A DNA stretch of 64,000 bases from Heterohyrax brucei (GCA_028571685.1 CM053156.1:88043049-88107048); one strand, 5' to 3'. Shown: positions 1 through 11,546, counted from the first letter of the stretch. The notes: a model not told the origin generated them from the letters alone. Made by a program: numbers and translations.

Positions 1-2220
1 GCACAATTAGATGTTGTGGAATTCCCATTCTCTGCAATGTTAGCTATAATTTATTATGATCCACCCAGTTAAACACCTTGCATAGTCAATGAAACACTGT
101 TAAACATCTTTCTGGTATTCTCTACTTTCAGCTAAGATCCATCTGACGTCAGCAATGATATCTCTGAATCCAGCTTGAATTTCTGGCAGTTCCTTGTCGA
201 CACTGTTGCAATCGCTTTTGAATGATCTTGAACAAAGTTTTACTTGAGTATGGTATTAATGATATTGTTCGGTTGTTTTTGCATTTGGTTGGATCACCTT
301 TCTTTGAAATGGGCATAAACATGGATCTCTTCCAGTCAGTTGGCCAGGTAGCTGTCCTCCAGATTTCTTGGCACAGACGAGTGAGCACTTCCAGAGCTGT
401 GTCTGCTTGTTAAAATATCTCAGTTGATATTCCATCCACTTCTGGAGCCTTATTTTTCACCAGTGCCTTCAACGCAGCTTCAACTTCTTCCTTCAGGACC
501 ATCTTTTCGCCAGTGCCTTCAATGCAGCTTCAACTTCTTCCTTCAGGACCTGATCACGTGCTGCCTCTCCAAGTGGCTGGATGTCACACCAGGTCCTGAT
601 GGTATGACTCTGTGTAGTGCTCCCATCTTGTTTTGTTGCTCCTTGAGTCATTTAATTTTTTCCCTGTAGAATTTTTCACTATTGCAACTCACAGCTGAAT
701 TTTTTCTTCAGTGCTTTCAGCTTAAGCAATGCAGAGTGTATTCTTGCCTTTGGGTTTTCGATTTCCGGCTCTTTGCACGTGTCATTGTAACACTTTATTT
801 TGTCTTCTCGAGCTGCTCTTTGAAATCTTGTTTAAGTCTTTTACTGCGCCATTCCTTTCTTTTGCTTTAGCTGCTTGACATCCCAGAGCAAGTTCAGAGT
901 CTCTTCTGATGTACAGTTTGACCTTTTCTTTCTTTCCTGTCTTTTTAATGCCCTCTTGCTCTCTTCACAGATGGTGTCTTTGATGTCATTCCACAATTCG
1001 TCTAGTCTTCAGTGTTTAGTGATCAACACATCACATCTGTTCTTGAGATGGTCTTTAAACTCAGGGGGGACATATTCAAGGTTACACTTAGGCTCTCGTG
1101 GACTTGTTCTAATTGTCTTTGGTTTCAAGCTGGATTTGCTTATGAGCAATTGATTATTGCTGACTGTGCCACAGTCAGCACCTGGTCTTGTTGTGACTGC
1201 TAATATGGAGCTTTTCCATCACCTTTTCCCACAGATGTAGTTGACTTGGTTCCTGTATATTCCATCTGGTGAGATCCATGTGTACAGACACTGTTTGTAT
1301 TGGTTGAAAAAGGTATTTGGAATGAAGAAATCATTAGTCTTGCAAGATTCTATCATGCAATCTCTGGCATTATTTCTATCACCAAGGCTGTGTTTTCTAC
1401 CTACCAGTCTTTCTTCTCTGTTTCCAACTTTTGCATTCCATTCAGCAGTAATTATTAATGTGTCTTGATTACGTGTTCGATCAATTTCAGACTGCAGAAG
1501 CTGGTAAAAATCTTCAATCTCTTCATCTTTGGCCTTAGTGGTTGTTGCACAAATTTGAATCATAGTTGTGTTAACTGGCCTTCCTTGTAAGTGTATGAAT
1601 ATTATCCTATCACTGACAGCGTGGCACTTAAGGACAGATCCTGAAAAGGTGAATGCAGCACCATTCCTCTTCAAGTTTTCATTCCCAGCATAGCAGACCA
1701 CATGATTGTCAGATTCAAAGTGGCCAGAACTGGTCCATTTCAGCTCACTAATGTCTAGGATATTGATGTTTATTTCATTTCATTTTTGATGATTTCCAGT
1801 TTTCCTAGATTCATAGTTTGTACATCTCATGTTCTGATTGTTAATGGATGTTTGCAGTTGTTTCTTCTCATTTTGAGTCATGCCACACCAGCGAATGATG
1901 ATCCTGGAAGGCCTTACTCCATCCACATCATTAAGATTGACTCCACCTAAGGAGGTACGACTTTACCAGTTGACTTCCGAATGTCTTCTCATCTGGGAGG
2001 GCTCACTTTCTGGCACTGTATCTACCTATGTTCAGCTGTTATTCATAAGGTTTTCCCTAGCTAATTCTTTTCAGAAGTAGACTGTGAGGTCCTTCTTCCT
2101 AGTCAGTCTTAGTCTGATAGCTTAGCTGAAACCTGTCCACCATGGGTGACACTGCTGGTAACTTAATACCAGTGTCCAGCATCACGGCAACAGGCCAGCC
2201 TCCACTGACAGACAAGTGGG
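1..2220 (-). mobile_element. RTE/BovB-type LINE, 5' part, truncated by window edge
   Basis: Read on the minus strand this is the 5' half of an RTE LINE. A frame at 1701-1219 resembles the APE-type endonuclease (it contains LIITAEWNAKVG and FFIPNTFF), and 388-149 encodes the start of the reverse transcriptase (LTRLCQEIWRTATWP). Both frames are broken, so the copy is dead. The element continues past base 1. Bases 461-550 hold a 50-bp internal tandem duplication. Confidence 0.85.
461..550. repeat. 50-bp tandem duplication inside the RTE copy
   Basis: The segment at 461-510 repeats from 511 with a few mismatches (both contain CAGTGCCTTCAA and CAACTTCTTCCTTCAGGACC). It is a private duplication of this copy, since other RTE fragments here lack it. 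Confidence 0.8.
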
Positions 2221-2234
2221 GGCTACTCACTCTC

Positions 2235-2366
2235 TCCTTACCTGACGCTGTTACGCTCCTTACCTGACACTGTTACGCTCCTTACCTGACGTTGTTACGC
2301 CCCTTACCTGACACTGTTACGCTCCTTACCTGACGCTGTTATGCTCCTTACCCGATGCTGTTACCC
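2235..2366. repeat. 22-bp minisatellite, 6 copies
   Basis: The unit contains TCCTTACCTGACGCTGTTAC and recurs every 22 bases with one to four changes per copy. It sits in the gap between two RTE LINE fragments of opposite orientation. Confidence 0.9.
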
Positions 2367-2389
2367 TCTTTACCTTTCACTACAGTAAA

Positions 2390-2987
2390 GATACTGAATG
2401 ATGCAAGCAGCCTTGAAATAAGATGGAAGGAATACACTGAGTCACTGTACCTAAAAGAAGTGGTCACTGTTTGGCCATTTCAGAATGTAGCAGATGATCA
2501 AGAACCAATGTAGCTGAAGGAAGAAGCCCATCTTGCCAAATGAATCTCCCATAACTGACAGGACACCAACTGAGGTGTTCCAGCAAGCAGATGCAACGCC
2601 AAAAACACTTACTTGTCTGTGTCAAGAAATTTGGAAGACAACTTCCTGGCCAACCCACATTTGTGTCCACCCAAAAGAAAAGTGAACCAGCAGAGTGTGA
2701 ACATTAGTGAAAACTGTCGTCGCTATCACACAAGTAGGGTTCTGCTGAAGACAGTTCAAATGCAGTTACAGCAGAACATTGACAGGCAACAGCTGGAGAT
2801 TCAGTCCAGGTTCAGAAGAGGGAGTAGCATGAGAGAGAGCACTGCTGCGGTCAGATGGACCTCAGCTGAGAACAGAGGATGCTAGAAAGATGTTTACCTA
2901 TGGTTTTTTGGCTATGCAAGGGCATTCGGCTGTCTGGGTCGTCACAACTTATAGACAGTATTGGGAAGAGATTCTGAAATGTGCTCT
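2390..2987 (+). mobile_element. RTE/BovB-type LINE fragment (start of reverse transcriptase)
   Basis: Plus-strand words AAGATACTGAATGATGCAAG and AAGATGTTTACCTATG are recognisable RTE sequence, from just upstream of the RT domain into it. Frames are disrupted. It lies head-to-head with the copy at 1-2220 and ends where a second overlapping RTE segment begins. Confidence 0.8.
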
Positions 2988-4765
2988 TAAATGACAAGTA
3001 GCTAAAGCAAAAGGTAGAAATGATGAAGTAAAAGAACAGAACAGATCTCAAAGGGCAGCTCTGGAAGACAGAGTAAAGTATGATAATGACATGTGCAAAG
3101 AGCTGGAGATGAAAAACCAAAAGGGAAGAACACATTCTGCGTATCTCAAACTGAAAGAAGTGAAAAAATTCAAGCCCAGGTCGCAATAGTGAAGGATTCT
3201 ACAGGGAAAATATTTAACGACTGAGGAAGCATCAAAAGAAGATGGACAGAATACACAGTCATTACAGCGGAAAGAACCGATTGACATTCAACCATCTCGA
3301 GAAGTGGTGCGTAATCAGGAAGTGATGGCCCCGAAGAAAGAAGTCGGAGCTGCTCTGAGGGTACTGGTGAGCAGCAAGGGTCCAGGAACTGATGGGATAT
3401 CAGTGGAGACATTCCAGCAGATGAAGGCAGAGCTGGAAGTGCTTACTCATCTATGCCAAAAATTTGGAGGACAGCTACCTGGCCAACTGGCTGAAAGGGA
3501 TGTATGTTTATGCCTATTCCCACAAAAGGTGACCCAACCAAATGCAGAAATTATTTAGCAGTATCATTAATATCATACGTGTAAAATTTTACTCAAGATA
3601 ATTCGAAAGAGACTTCGACAGTATATTGACAGAGAATTGCCAGAAATTCCAGACGGATTCAGAAGCGGGTGTAGAGCCAGGGCTATCATTGTTGGTGTCA
3701 CATGGATCTTAGCTGAAAGCAGAGAACACCAGAAAGATGTTTACCTGTGTTTTTTTTTGACTATGCAAAGGCATTTGACTGTGTGGGTAATAACAAATTA
3801 AGGATAACATTTTAGAGAACGAAACTGCCAGAACACTTAATTGTGCTCATAAGGAGTCTGTACATGGATCAAGAGGCAGTCATTGAAACAGAACAAGGGG
3901 GGATTGCTGCATGGTTTAAAGCAGGAAAGGTTTGTGTCGGTGCCATATACTTTCACCGTACTTATTCAGTCTGTCTGCTGAGCAAATAATCAGAGAAGCT
4001 GGACCGTACAAAGAAAAAAAACATCAGGATTGGGGGAAAAGTCATTAACAACCTGCGTTATGCAGACGACACAACCCTGCTTGATAAAAGTGAAGAGCAC
4101 TTGAAGCACAAGCTGATGAAGATCAAAGACTACAGCCTTCAGTATGGATTTTACCTCAACATCAAGAAAACAAAAGTCCTCCCAACTGGACCTATAAGCA
4201 GTATCCTGATAAGTGGGAAAGAAGATGGGAGTTGCCAAGGATTTGATTTAACTTGGATCCACAGTCAGCGCCCACGGAAGCAAAGACCTCTTTTAAGTGT
4301 TGAAAAACAAGACATCACTTTGGGGACTAAGAAGCCCCTGACCCAGGCTGTGGTGTTTTCAGTCACTAGGTGTGCATGAGAAAGCCAGATGATGAAATAG
4401 GAACCCCTGGGAAGAATGGATGCCTTTGAACGACGGTGTCAGCAAAGAACACTGAGTATACTGTGGACTGCCGAGAGAATGAACAAAGACGTTTTGCGGG
4501 AAGGACAGCGAAGTGGTCCTTTGAGGCAAACATGAGGCTTTGTGTCAAGTGCTTTGGATTTGTTGCTGGGAGGGATCAGTCCCTGGAGAAAGACACCGTG
4601 CTTAGAAAAGCAGAGAGTCAGCATAAAAGAGGAAGACCTTCTACCAGATGGGTTGACTTGGTGGCTGCAACCATGGGCTCAAGCATCACCGAGATTGTGA
4701 GGGTTGTGGTGTTGTCCACAGGGTCGATGCTAGTCAGAACCAACTCAACAACACCTAATGAAAAA
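2988..4765 (+). mobile_element. RTE/BovB-type LINE, RT domain to 3' end
   Basis: The copy runs from upstream of the RT domain to the 3' tail. The RT catalytic motif reads YADDTTLLDK at about 4056-4088, and the 3' region carries the AGGGATCAGTCCCTGGAGAA block (4573 on). Its first 600 bases repeat the same part of the element as 2390-2987, so this is a local duplication or a second insertion. Stops and frameshifts make it inactive. Confidence 0.85.
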
Positions 4766-4779
4766 CAGCACAGTGTGGG

Positions 4780-4978
4780 AAAGGGGCCAGATGGCACAAT
4801 GGTTGGGCACTCAGTGGCTTACCAGAAGGTGGTGTTGGAACCCGCCAGCCTCTTGGTGGGGAAACAACTCTGCAGTCTGCTTCCAGAAAGGTCACAGCCT
4901 CAGAAACCCGATAGAGGAGTTCTCTTGTGTCCAAGAGGGTCACTAGGAGTTGGAAGCAACTTGATGGCGGTGGGCTTT
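4780..4978 (+). mobile_element. AfroSINE, long variant
   Basis: It has the tRNA-like head (ATGGCACAATGGTTGGGCAC), the extra middle block found in the longer subfamily (tctgcttccagaaagg) and the GAGTTGGAAGCAACTTGATG tail, and abuts the RTE 3' end. Confidence 0.8.
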
Positions 4979-5081
4979 TGGTCGTGGCATATGGGCTCTA
5001 TGGGATTCTCAGCCAAGGTCTTATGTGTTAGGGCAGGTCAACACCCACCGAAGACAGAGCCTGAGGAGCTCCAAAACCAGA

Positions 5082-5242
5082 AACCAAACCCAGTGCTGTC
5101 GAGTCAGTTCTGACTCACAGTGACCCTACAGGACAGAGTAGAACTGCTCCATAGAGTTTCCACAGAGTGCCTGGGAGATTTGAACTGCCAGCCTTTTGGT
5201 CAGCAAATGTAGCACTTAACCACTACACCACCAGAGTTTCAC
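5082..5242 (-). mobile_element. AfroSINE
   Basis: A nearly complete reverse copy, from AACCAAACCCAGTGCTGTCG to the reversed head CCACTACACCACCAGAGTTT. Confidence 0.9.
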
Positions 5243-6530
5243 AGAGGGGCACCGGGACACAGAAATTGAGGTTCCCAGAGGGGAGCTGTGCTGTGCCTCC
5301 TTGTCAGCACCCTGTGAAGGCCACAGCGTGAGAAGAAACGGCAGCTGGGCTCTCAGCTCACAGGCTGTTTCCACTGGCCACAAGCAGCAAGCGCTTCCTA
5401 CCCTAAATCTTGGCAGGGAGGTAGCTGAGGGAGCGTTGTCCCCAACAGCACCCTCTCAGCAGGCCGGACAACATGGAGAATGCAATGGGACCCCTCCTCA
5501 AGGGCCCAGCGAACACCCCAACAGACATAGGTTGGAGCTATCCAGTCTCACCACCCAACCAGCCGATGGAGGGCTTGGAAGAAAAGTCATATGATTCCTA
5601 GAAACACTGTATTGCTTAAACATCTAATGTGTGACCTCAGATTTACACTCACTACCCTTCCTGCCTCCATCACCCTCTCCCACCCCAGCAGGGATGTGAC
5701 CTTAGAACTTGAAGCCCTGGACTTGGGGAGGCCCGGATGAGCCTGAGAAATGGAGCCCTTCACTCTAGGCCCGAGCTGCAAACACCCAGGAGCCAGCGTC
5801 AGCGTCTGTGCCTGTGTTCAGCAGTCTCTGCCCGCTCCTGCGTGGATGCAGGTGGCCTTCTGTAAGAAGAGAAAGACAGCAAGGACCAGAAGTGACATCT
5901 GCTCAAGCTGGGCTCGGGTGGCAATTCCCAGATGATGGAGCTGCCAGATTTAGCCAGTCATACACGGGGCACTGGTGAAATCTGAAGGCTAGGTCACCAA
6001 GAGATCGATTTTGGTATAAATGTGTCCCAAATATTGCTGGATGTACTGAGACGTTTTAGTCTCACTGTTGATCTAAAATTCTGTCCTGCCTGGGTGCGCT
6101 GCTTCTCACCTGGCAGCCCTACAGTGTGGAGACTTCTCTGCTCGCTAGCCCTAAGGTCCTCCAGATCCCGATCCCCGTCCAGAGGCGGGAGGGCACTCCA
6201 AAGGGCTCTTGGGAACCCCAGGGGCAACAGGTGGCGGATTTCACTCACATCAAGAACAAAAGAAAGCACTGCTTTATACTTTTTAAACATGGTTATATTA
6301 TGTACTAAGGTATGGAATTCACCTAAACTTTAAAAAATAAAGTAATTTTAAATGACTTTATTACACTTTCAGTTTATGTCTCCTCTCTTGGCAAACAGGA
6401 GACGCTTGGCTGCAAGCCTCCCAATGGCCACTAGAGGGAGACAGGGCCGGTTTTATGGGTCCCAGCTCCCCAGCCCTGCGGGGGAGGGCCTTTTCGGGGG
6501 TGGACAAGCCATCCAAGGTACCTGACCCCC
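5243..6530. other. No gene seen; unique-looking sequence
   Basis: Only short frames occur, with no splice-flanked coding signal. An AT-rich patch lies at 6330-6370. A near-CTCF word (CCACTAGAGGGA) lies at about 6430. Confidence 0.5.
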
Positions 6531-6534
6531 CAAC

Positions 6535-6712
6535 CGTTACGTACTGTGCTGCCAACTGAACGATCTCGGGTTCAAACCCACCCAGCAGCCCTGCAGGAGA
6601 AAGACGTGACATCTGTAAGGATTACAGCCTGGAAAACCCAATGAGGCGATTGTGCTCTGTTGTATGGGTGGCGGTGAGTCAGAATTGACTCAGTGTCACT
6701 AACGACAACAAG
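6535..6712 (+). mobile_element. AfroSINE with RTE-like tail
   Basis: The body has GGTTCAAACCC (tRNA B box) and the tail ends CACTAACGACAACAAG, resembling the RTE LINE 3' terminus rather than the usual GTGGGTTTGG. Confidence 0.75.
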
Positions 6713-6720
6713 CAGTCGAG

Positions 6721-6928
6721 AGTCCCTGGTGTTGCAATGGTTAATGCACTCGGCCGCTATCTGAGAGGCTGGCGGTCAGAGAGGGAGGAGAAGCACCTCG
6801 GCAGAAAGGCCTGGCGAGCTGCTTCTGGAAAACCAGTCAGGAAAACCCCTTGGGCACAGTTCCGCTCTGACAAGTGGGAGGTCGCTGTGAGTGGCAGTCC
6901 ACTTGATGCAACTGGAAAAAAACAATAA
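6721..6928 (+). mobile_element. AfroSINE, long variant
   Basis: The head TCCCTGGTGTTGCAATGGTT directly follows the preceding SINE, giving a head-to-tail pair. It ends in an A-run. Confidence 0.75.
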
Positions 6929-7399
6929 TCCAGACTGTCTCATTTCTGTCACTGTTGCTGTTTCTACAAATGCCATCACCTTCCTCCTCCTCCTGAGTCC
7001 CCCCATTAACCCCGAGTTCCCGGGCTGTTTCTAACCTGTACCCACATCCCTGCTAATTGGCACCGCCTCCTGGACCTCGACTCACACGTAGATAATAAAA
7101 GGAGCTCCTGAGTTTTGCCCGCCCACCTGCTGCTGGGTGAAGACGGTTCCCTGGATCCACACTGGGTATTCAAACCCCCAGCCTTCTGGCTAATAGTCCA
7201 GTGCGTGCCCAGGGCATCGGTGACTCTCACGCGGGGTAGGAGGAGACAGGAGACGTGACGGGAAAGCCCGGGGATCTCTGGATGGAAGCTGGAGCCCTTG
7301 TTCAGGACGCTGCCAGGCTGGGAAGAGGGAGGGGCTCCCCAGCCACACCGCACCAGGAGCCTGGGGGGTCAGCCAGGTCCCTCTGAATCCAGAATAGTC
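6929..7399. other. No gene seen
   Basis: Mostly unique sequence; 7140-7210 may hold a decayed reverse SINE. Confidence 0.4.
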
Positions 7400-7520
7400 C
7401 CCAAACCAAGCCAGACCAGTTACCAGGGGGCCAAGCCCGACTCACGGTGACCCCGGTGTGTCGGAGTGGAGCTGTGCTGCAGGCAGTTCTCAGTGGCTGA
7501 CCCCCAGGCCTTGGTCCCAA
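7400..7520 (-). mobile_element. Diverged AfroSINE fragment
   Basis: Reverse-orientation words (CCCGACTCACGGTGACCCC, GGAGTGGAGCTGTGCTGCAG) match the SINE tail and middle with many changes. Confidence 0.55.
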
Positions 7521-7720
7521 GGTGCGTGTGAGCGGACCCCAGCTCCCAGCCTTCCCGCCAGCAGCTGAGGGTGTCAACCATTTACACTCGCCAGGGGCCC
7601 TCGGAACAGAGCAGAGGGTGATCAGCTGGCCTGCAGACATGGACCAGCAAGCCCCCACTTACAGCATCTGGTAAGCACCCCCATTTACTGCTAGGGGCCC
7701 AAGATCAGAGAGGTTAGGGG

Positions 7721-8178
7721 TGCTATGGATTGAACGGTGTCCCCCCAAATATCTCTCGGCTTGGCTAGCCCGTGATTCCCAGTACTATGTGCTTGCTCTC
7801 CGTTCTCTGATGGTAATTTTCTGTTAAAGTGGGTCCAGGTGGCCCGTAAAGCTGCCCTCTGTCAGGTCACATCCCCAATTCAAGGGGAGTTTCCCCAGGG
7901 GGTGCCCGCCCCACCTTCACCTTACAGGAGATAAAGGAGAGGGAAGCTGGCAGAGACGGGGACTCATACCCCCCAGGAAGCAGCACCTGGAGCAGAGCCA
8001 CCCTTTGGACCTGGGGCGCCTGCACAGACACAAGCCCAACCCAGGGAAAGAGCCATGGGAAAGCCTTCCCCTGGAGCTGATGCCCCGAATTTGGACTTTT
8101 AGGGTACTTTACTGTGAAGTAAAGTAAAGCCGTCCACTCGCGGTATTTCTGTAGTACCAGCACTAGAGGGCCATGACA
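7721..8178 (+). mobile_element. AFRO_LA-like solo LTR
   Basis: This 458-bp unit starts TGCTATGGATTGAACGGTGT and ends near CTAGAGGGCCATGACA, so it has TG...CA ends. It is flanked by AGGGG and GGGGG, a plausible 5-bp target duplication with one change. The block CCCTGGAGCTGATGCCCCGA is shared with the copies at 24827 and 28267. No internal retroviral genes are present. Confidence 0.65.
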
Positions 8179-8560
8179 GGGGGCTTGGTCACAGGGACCC
8201 TTGTGACAGGCAGTGCCACGTTTGAATCTGGGTCCCCACCTCTGAGTCCATACCCTGGACCTCAGCTCACAGAAGTGGCCGCCTGTGTGGCCACCTGTCC
8301 TCTGTCATCCACTTGGAGACCTCTCTGATCCGCTGGACGCCCTGATGCCCAGTGAGCCAGAGGCAGGGCCACAAGGTCAGCCCTGCCAGCCAGGGGATGC
8401 AGCTTATCGAGGGCACCAGCATGGGGGTGACAGGCCTTTTCTGTCCCTGTTGTCATGGACCAAGTCAGACAGGAATCCACCTTCAGGACATGGAAACCAT
8501 TTTCCCAGGTCTGCACTCACGGCCGCGGTGCTTGCAGGATCGCAAGCGGCTGGAGGAGGT
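8179..8560. other. No gene seen
   Basis: Moderately GC-rich unique sequence with only overlapping short frames in several frames. Confidence 0.4.
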
Positions 8561-8960
8561 GGCTCAGGGCAGGTGTGTGCGTGTGTATGTTTGTGACGGA
8601 GAGGGTGAACAGACATCAAGCGTGTCTGTGGGGGAGACAGAGAGGCCTGGGGTGGAATCCCGACACACCGTGACAGAGAGAGGGCACATGTGACAGGGTG
8701 AAGTGAGAGTCAGGGACACAGAGACAAGAGAGACAGCAAGTGAAGGGGGGACAGAGTGACAGACAGGGACACAGACAGAGAGCAAGTGAAGGGGAGTGAG
8801 CGTCAGGGACACAGAGCCAGAGAGAACAAATGGGGGGCAGTGAGAGACAGAAATGTGGAGCAAACCTGAGAGCCACGGACGCAGAGAGAGCCAGCCAGAG
8901 GGAGGGACAGACAGTCGGGGGGCGGACAGACTGACGAGACTCCTGCCCAGGAAGGCCGCA
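8561..8960. repeat. GA/ACAG-rich low-complexity tract
   Basis: Purine-rich imperfect repeats of GACAGAGA and AGGGACACAGA dominate. Two larger blocks ending GCAAGTGAAGGGG recur about 50-60 bases apart near 8738 and 8783. Confidence 0.8.
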
Positions 8961-9533
8961 GAGACAGCGGCCTCCGACTCACGGAGCAGTCAGGAAGAAG
9001 CAGTAACAGCGACAAACAGGGTGTACCCCAGTGGCTGCGAGGGCTAGACCCCCACCTGCGCGGGGCCCCACAGCAGAGGCCGGGAGGGGCGGGACTGTGG
9101 GGAGCCATCCCCATCCGAGCAGCCCCCAGCCCCTGCACAGGCGCCCCCAGACACCGGTGGGCTGCGGGACCTGTCCCCAAGGACTGCTCTGTGGTCACGC
9201 TGCCAGGCATGACCCCCAGGACACACAGATGTACATCAAGGGGCTGGGAGTCACAGGTATAAGGTGTCCTCCGGAACCTGGTTGTCCGTCTGACGTCAGT
9301 CCAGAGGACGGGGTCCCAGGTTGACGTGCCTTTAGGAGAGGAAGCACTGGGAATTGACGAAGTGTCGGGCCTGCTTCCTGTGACTCGGGGCCGCAGCCCT
9401 GGCCTCCCTGGGCTCCCTGGCCTCCCTTCCGCGGGGACGGCCCCTCGTCCCCTTCCCGGAGCTCTGTGCTGCACCCCTCCCGAGCGCCACCAGAGGGCGC
9501 CCCATCCCAGCCGTGATTCTCGGCGGCCGTGCT
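8961..9533. other. GC-rich unique sequence, no gene called
   Basis: A long minus-strand frame covers much of this (9474-8803) but it also runs through the low-complexity tract and resembles no protein I know. The CTCF motif at 9487 lies at its right end. Confidence 0.4.
9487..9498 (+). promoter_or_regulatory. CTCF core motif match
   Basis: CCACCAGAGGGC fits the CCASYAGRKGGC core at every position and is followed by GCC, as in strong sites. It lies outside any SINE, in a GC-rich unique patch. Confidence 0.45.
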
Positions 9534-9697
9534 GGAGACCCTGGTAGCGCCGTGGTTAAGTGCTGCGTCTGCTCCCCGAAAGGTCGCCAGTTCAAGGCCG
9601 CCCGGTGCTCCTCGGAAACTCCATGGGCAGTTCTGCTCGGTCCTGTAGGGTCGCTGTGAGTTGGAATTGACTCGACGGCAGTGGGTTTGGGTTTTTT
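9534..9697 (+). mobile_element. AfroSINE
   Basis: A well-preserved copy from GACCCTGGTAGCGCCGTGGT to GACTCGACGGCAGTGGGTTT, with a T-rich end. Confidence 0.9.
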
Positions 9698-9894
9698 GTG
9701 TTTTCTTGAAGGAAAGCCAAGTAATTGCTGCAGGGGACGAGGGTTCCCAGCGGATGGGACCTCAGTGGCTAGGCTGTGAGCTGATACAGTAAGCGCACCC
9801 CGTCCGCACCCCAACCACCGAGGGCAGGGGCTTCTGGCTGATGGATCCCGGCTAGACTCAGAACTTGGAGCAGTGACGGGTACCTAGTGAGGAA

Positions 9895-10080
9895 ACCAGC
9901 AGCCCCGAGTCAGTCTGACTCCCGCTGACTCTGTGTGCGTCGGAGCAGAGCTGTCTATGGGGTTCACAGGGTTTCTGAGTTTGGGAAAGTAAGCGGCCAG
10001 GCCTTTCTGCCAGGCGCCTCTCTGTGAATTCAGACCTCCAGCCGCTCGGCGGTGAGTTCAACGCTGCACCGTGTCACCCC
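9895..10080 (-). mobile_element. Diverged AfroSINE
   Basis: The reverse copy shows CAGTCTGACTCCCGCTGACT tail and GCCGCTCGGCGGTGAG head remnants; older than the 9534 copy. Confidence 0.6.
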
Positions 10081-10429
10081 GAGCGACTGTTGATCCCCTC
10101 CGCTGGCTGCCCATCAGAGTTCAGGACACGTCCCCCAGTGGCCACGGTGTCTGTAGGACCCCGAGCGCTGGGATCCGGCACACCTGGGTTTACATTTCCA
10201 GTCTGAGACTTCTCAGTTCCCTAGCCGGACTGGTCCTTGACTTCACGGATAAAATGAGAGCACAGTGGTCTCTCTCTCTCTCTCTTTCTCAGGTTTATTG
10301 CGGGACTGATAAAATAATGCACGAAGTCCTCAATACAGGATAGGACCGGAAGAGCACGCAACAGAGAGAAAGCAGACCAGCTGCTGTCGGAGGCTCTGGG
10401 ACTCATGGCCACCCGGGGAGTGTCAGAGT
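10081..10429. other. No gene seen; short CT microsatellite
   Basis: A TCTC run lies at about 10268-10290. The remainder is unique. Confidence 0.5.
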
Positions 10430-10575
10430 ACCACTGCGTTCCCCGGATTTTCAGTGGCCAAGTTTTTGGAAGTAGATTGGCAGGGCTTTCTTGCGCGGCA
10501 CCCCTGGGTAGGTTCAGACCCCCGCCCTTTCAGCCAGCAGCTGAGCACTTAGCTGTGTGTGCCACCCAGGGACTT
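10430..10575 (-). mobile_element. Diverged AfroSINE
   Basis: Reverse SINE with AGCCAGCAGCTGAGCACTTA (the reversed anticodon-side part of the head). Confidence 0.6.
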
Positions 10576-10704
10576 CAATGAACACTTGTCGGACTAGCTG
10601 AACCACGGACCTTCAGTCTCCTGGACACCACCAAGCTAGCTCACTCGAAGTCGGAGCAGCGTCCTGGACCGGAGGCTGGACACACTCCCCAGAGAGGATC
10701 CCCA

Positions 10705-10855
10705 GCCACCTGTTCTTGTGAATAAAGCCTTACTGGAGCACAGCCCTGCCCATCTGTTTGTAAGTGGTCTCTGTGCTTACAATAGCAGAAACAGCCAGCC
10801 CACAACCCTAAAGTGCGTTCTGTCTGGCTCTTTAAAGGACAAGTCGGCTGGCCTC
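10705..10855. mobile_element. Ancient DNA-transposon-like remnant (hAT type suspected)
   Basis: Words such as GAATAAAGCCTTACTGGAGC, followed by an ACAATAGCAGAAACAGCC-type block and CTGGCTCTTTAAAGGACAAG, resemble a widespread old mammalian non-autonomous hAT family. The assignment is from memory. Confidence 0.4.
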
Positions 10856-10867
10856 TGACCCAGATGC

Positions 10868-11025
10868 TAGGGTCCTGGTGTAGCAGTACCTGGCTGCTGG
10901 CCAAAAGGTGGCCAGTCTGGATCCACCACCTGTTCGTCGGAAACCCTATGGGGCAGTTGTACTCTGTACTGTGGGGTCACCGTGAGCCAGAATGAACTCT
11001 GAGGCGATGGTTAGGTTTGGGGGTT
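10868..11025 (+). mobile_element. AfroSINE
   Basis: Complete copy from GGGTCCTGGTGTAGCAGTAC to a T-rich end after GGTTTGGGGG. Confidence 0.85.
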
Positions 11026-11053
11026 TTTATTCAAGTGCTAACTAAAGAGCACG

Positions 11054-11546
11054 TGACAGTTACGGTTGTGTGTCGCCTTTGCTGGGGCACGACTGCCGGG
11101 GTCACGGCTGCCTGTATTTACACGTGGTCACGCCCCTGACTGCGTCTGTGGTGAGCAGCCAATCAGTTTCAAGGGCGTATCTGTGGAGGTGTGGCCTGCA
11201 TCTGTATATAAAGAGGTGGTCTGGCTCTCGGTGGGCTCTGGGTCCCTCGCTGCCTCCTGTTTGTCTGACCTCCGGCTCCCGGGACTTGAGTCATCAGGTT
11301 GTCTGAAGATCTTGGAATTCAGGGATCTTCACAGCCTGAGGGCAGGAGCCCTGCGCTCTGACCTGCCAGTCTGAGGGTCGCCAGCGCCTGCAGCTACGTG
11401 AACGGAGAGAAGCCTCCATCCTGATCCAGGACTCAGGACCTTCCAGCCTCTACAACTGCGCCCTCTTTCCTTGATGTAAGTTTTTCTCTCTATACACTTT
11501 TATGTGCTTAGCTGGTTTTGCCCTCTAGAGAAGCCAGCCTAACGCA
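11054..11546 (+). mobile_element. Solo LTR-like element, same superfamily as 17326
   Basis: TG...CA ends and the 3' block TCTAGAGAAGCCAGCCTAAC correspond to CTAGAAAACCCAGCCTAAGA of the element at 17326-17882. An internal TATATAAA-type word (near 11205) and AATAAA-like variants fit LTR promoter organisation. I see no clear target duplication. Confidence 0.5.

Noticed and set aside
1219-1701. RTE endonuclease frame as a functional gene
   Set aside because: It is an isolated 160-codon piece of a LINE whose other frames are broken; kept only as part of the dead element.
8803-9474. 223-codon minus-strand frame
   Set aside because: It overlaps a GA-rich low-complexity tract and competing frames; no domain.
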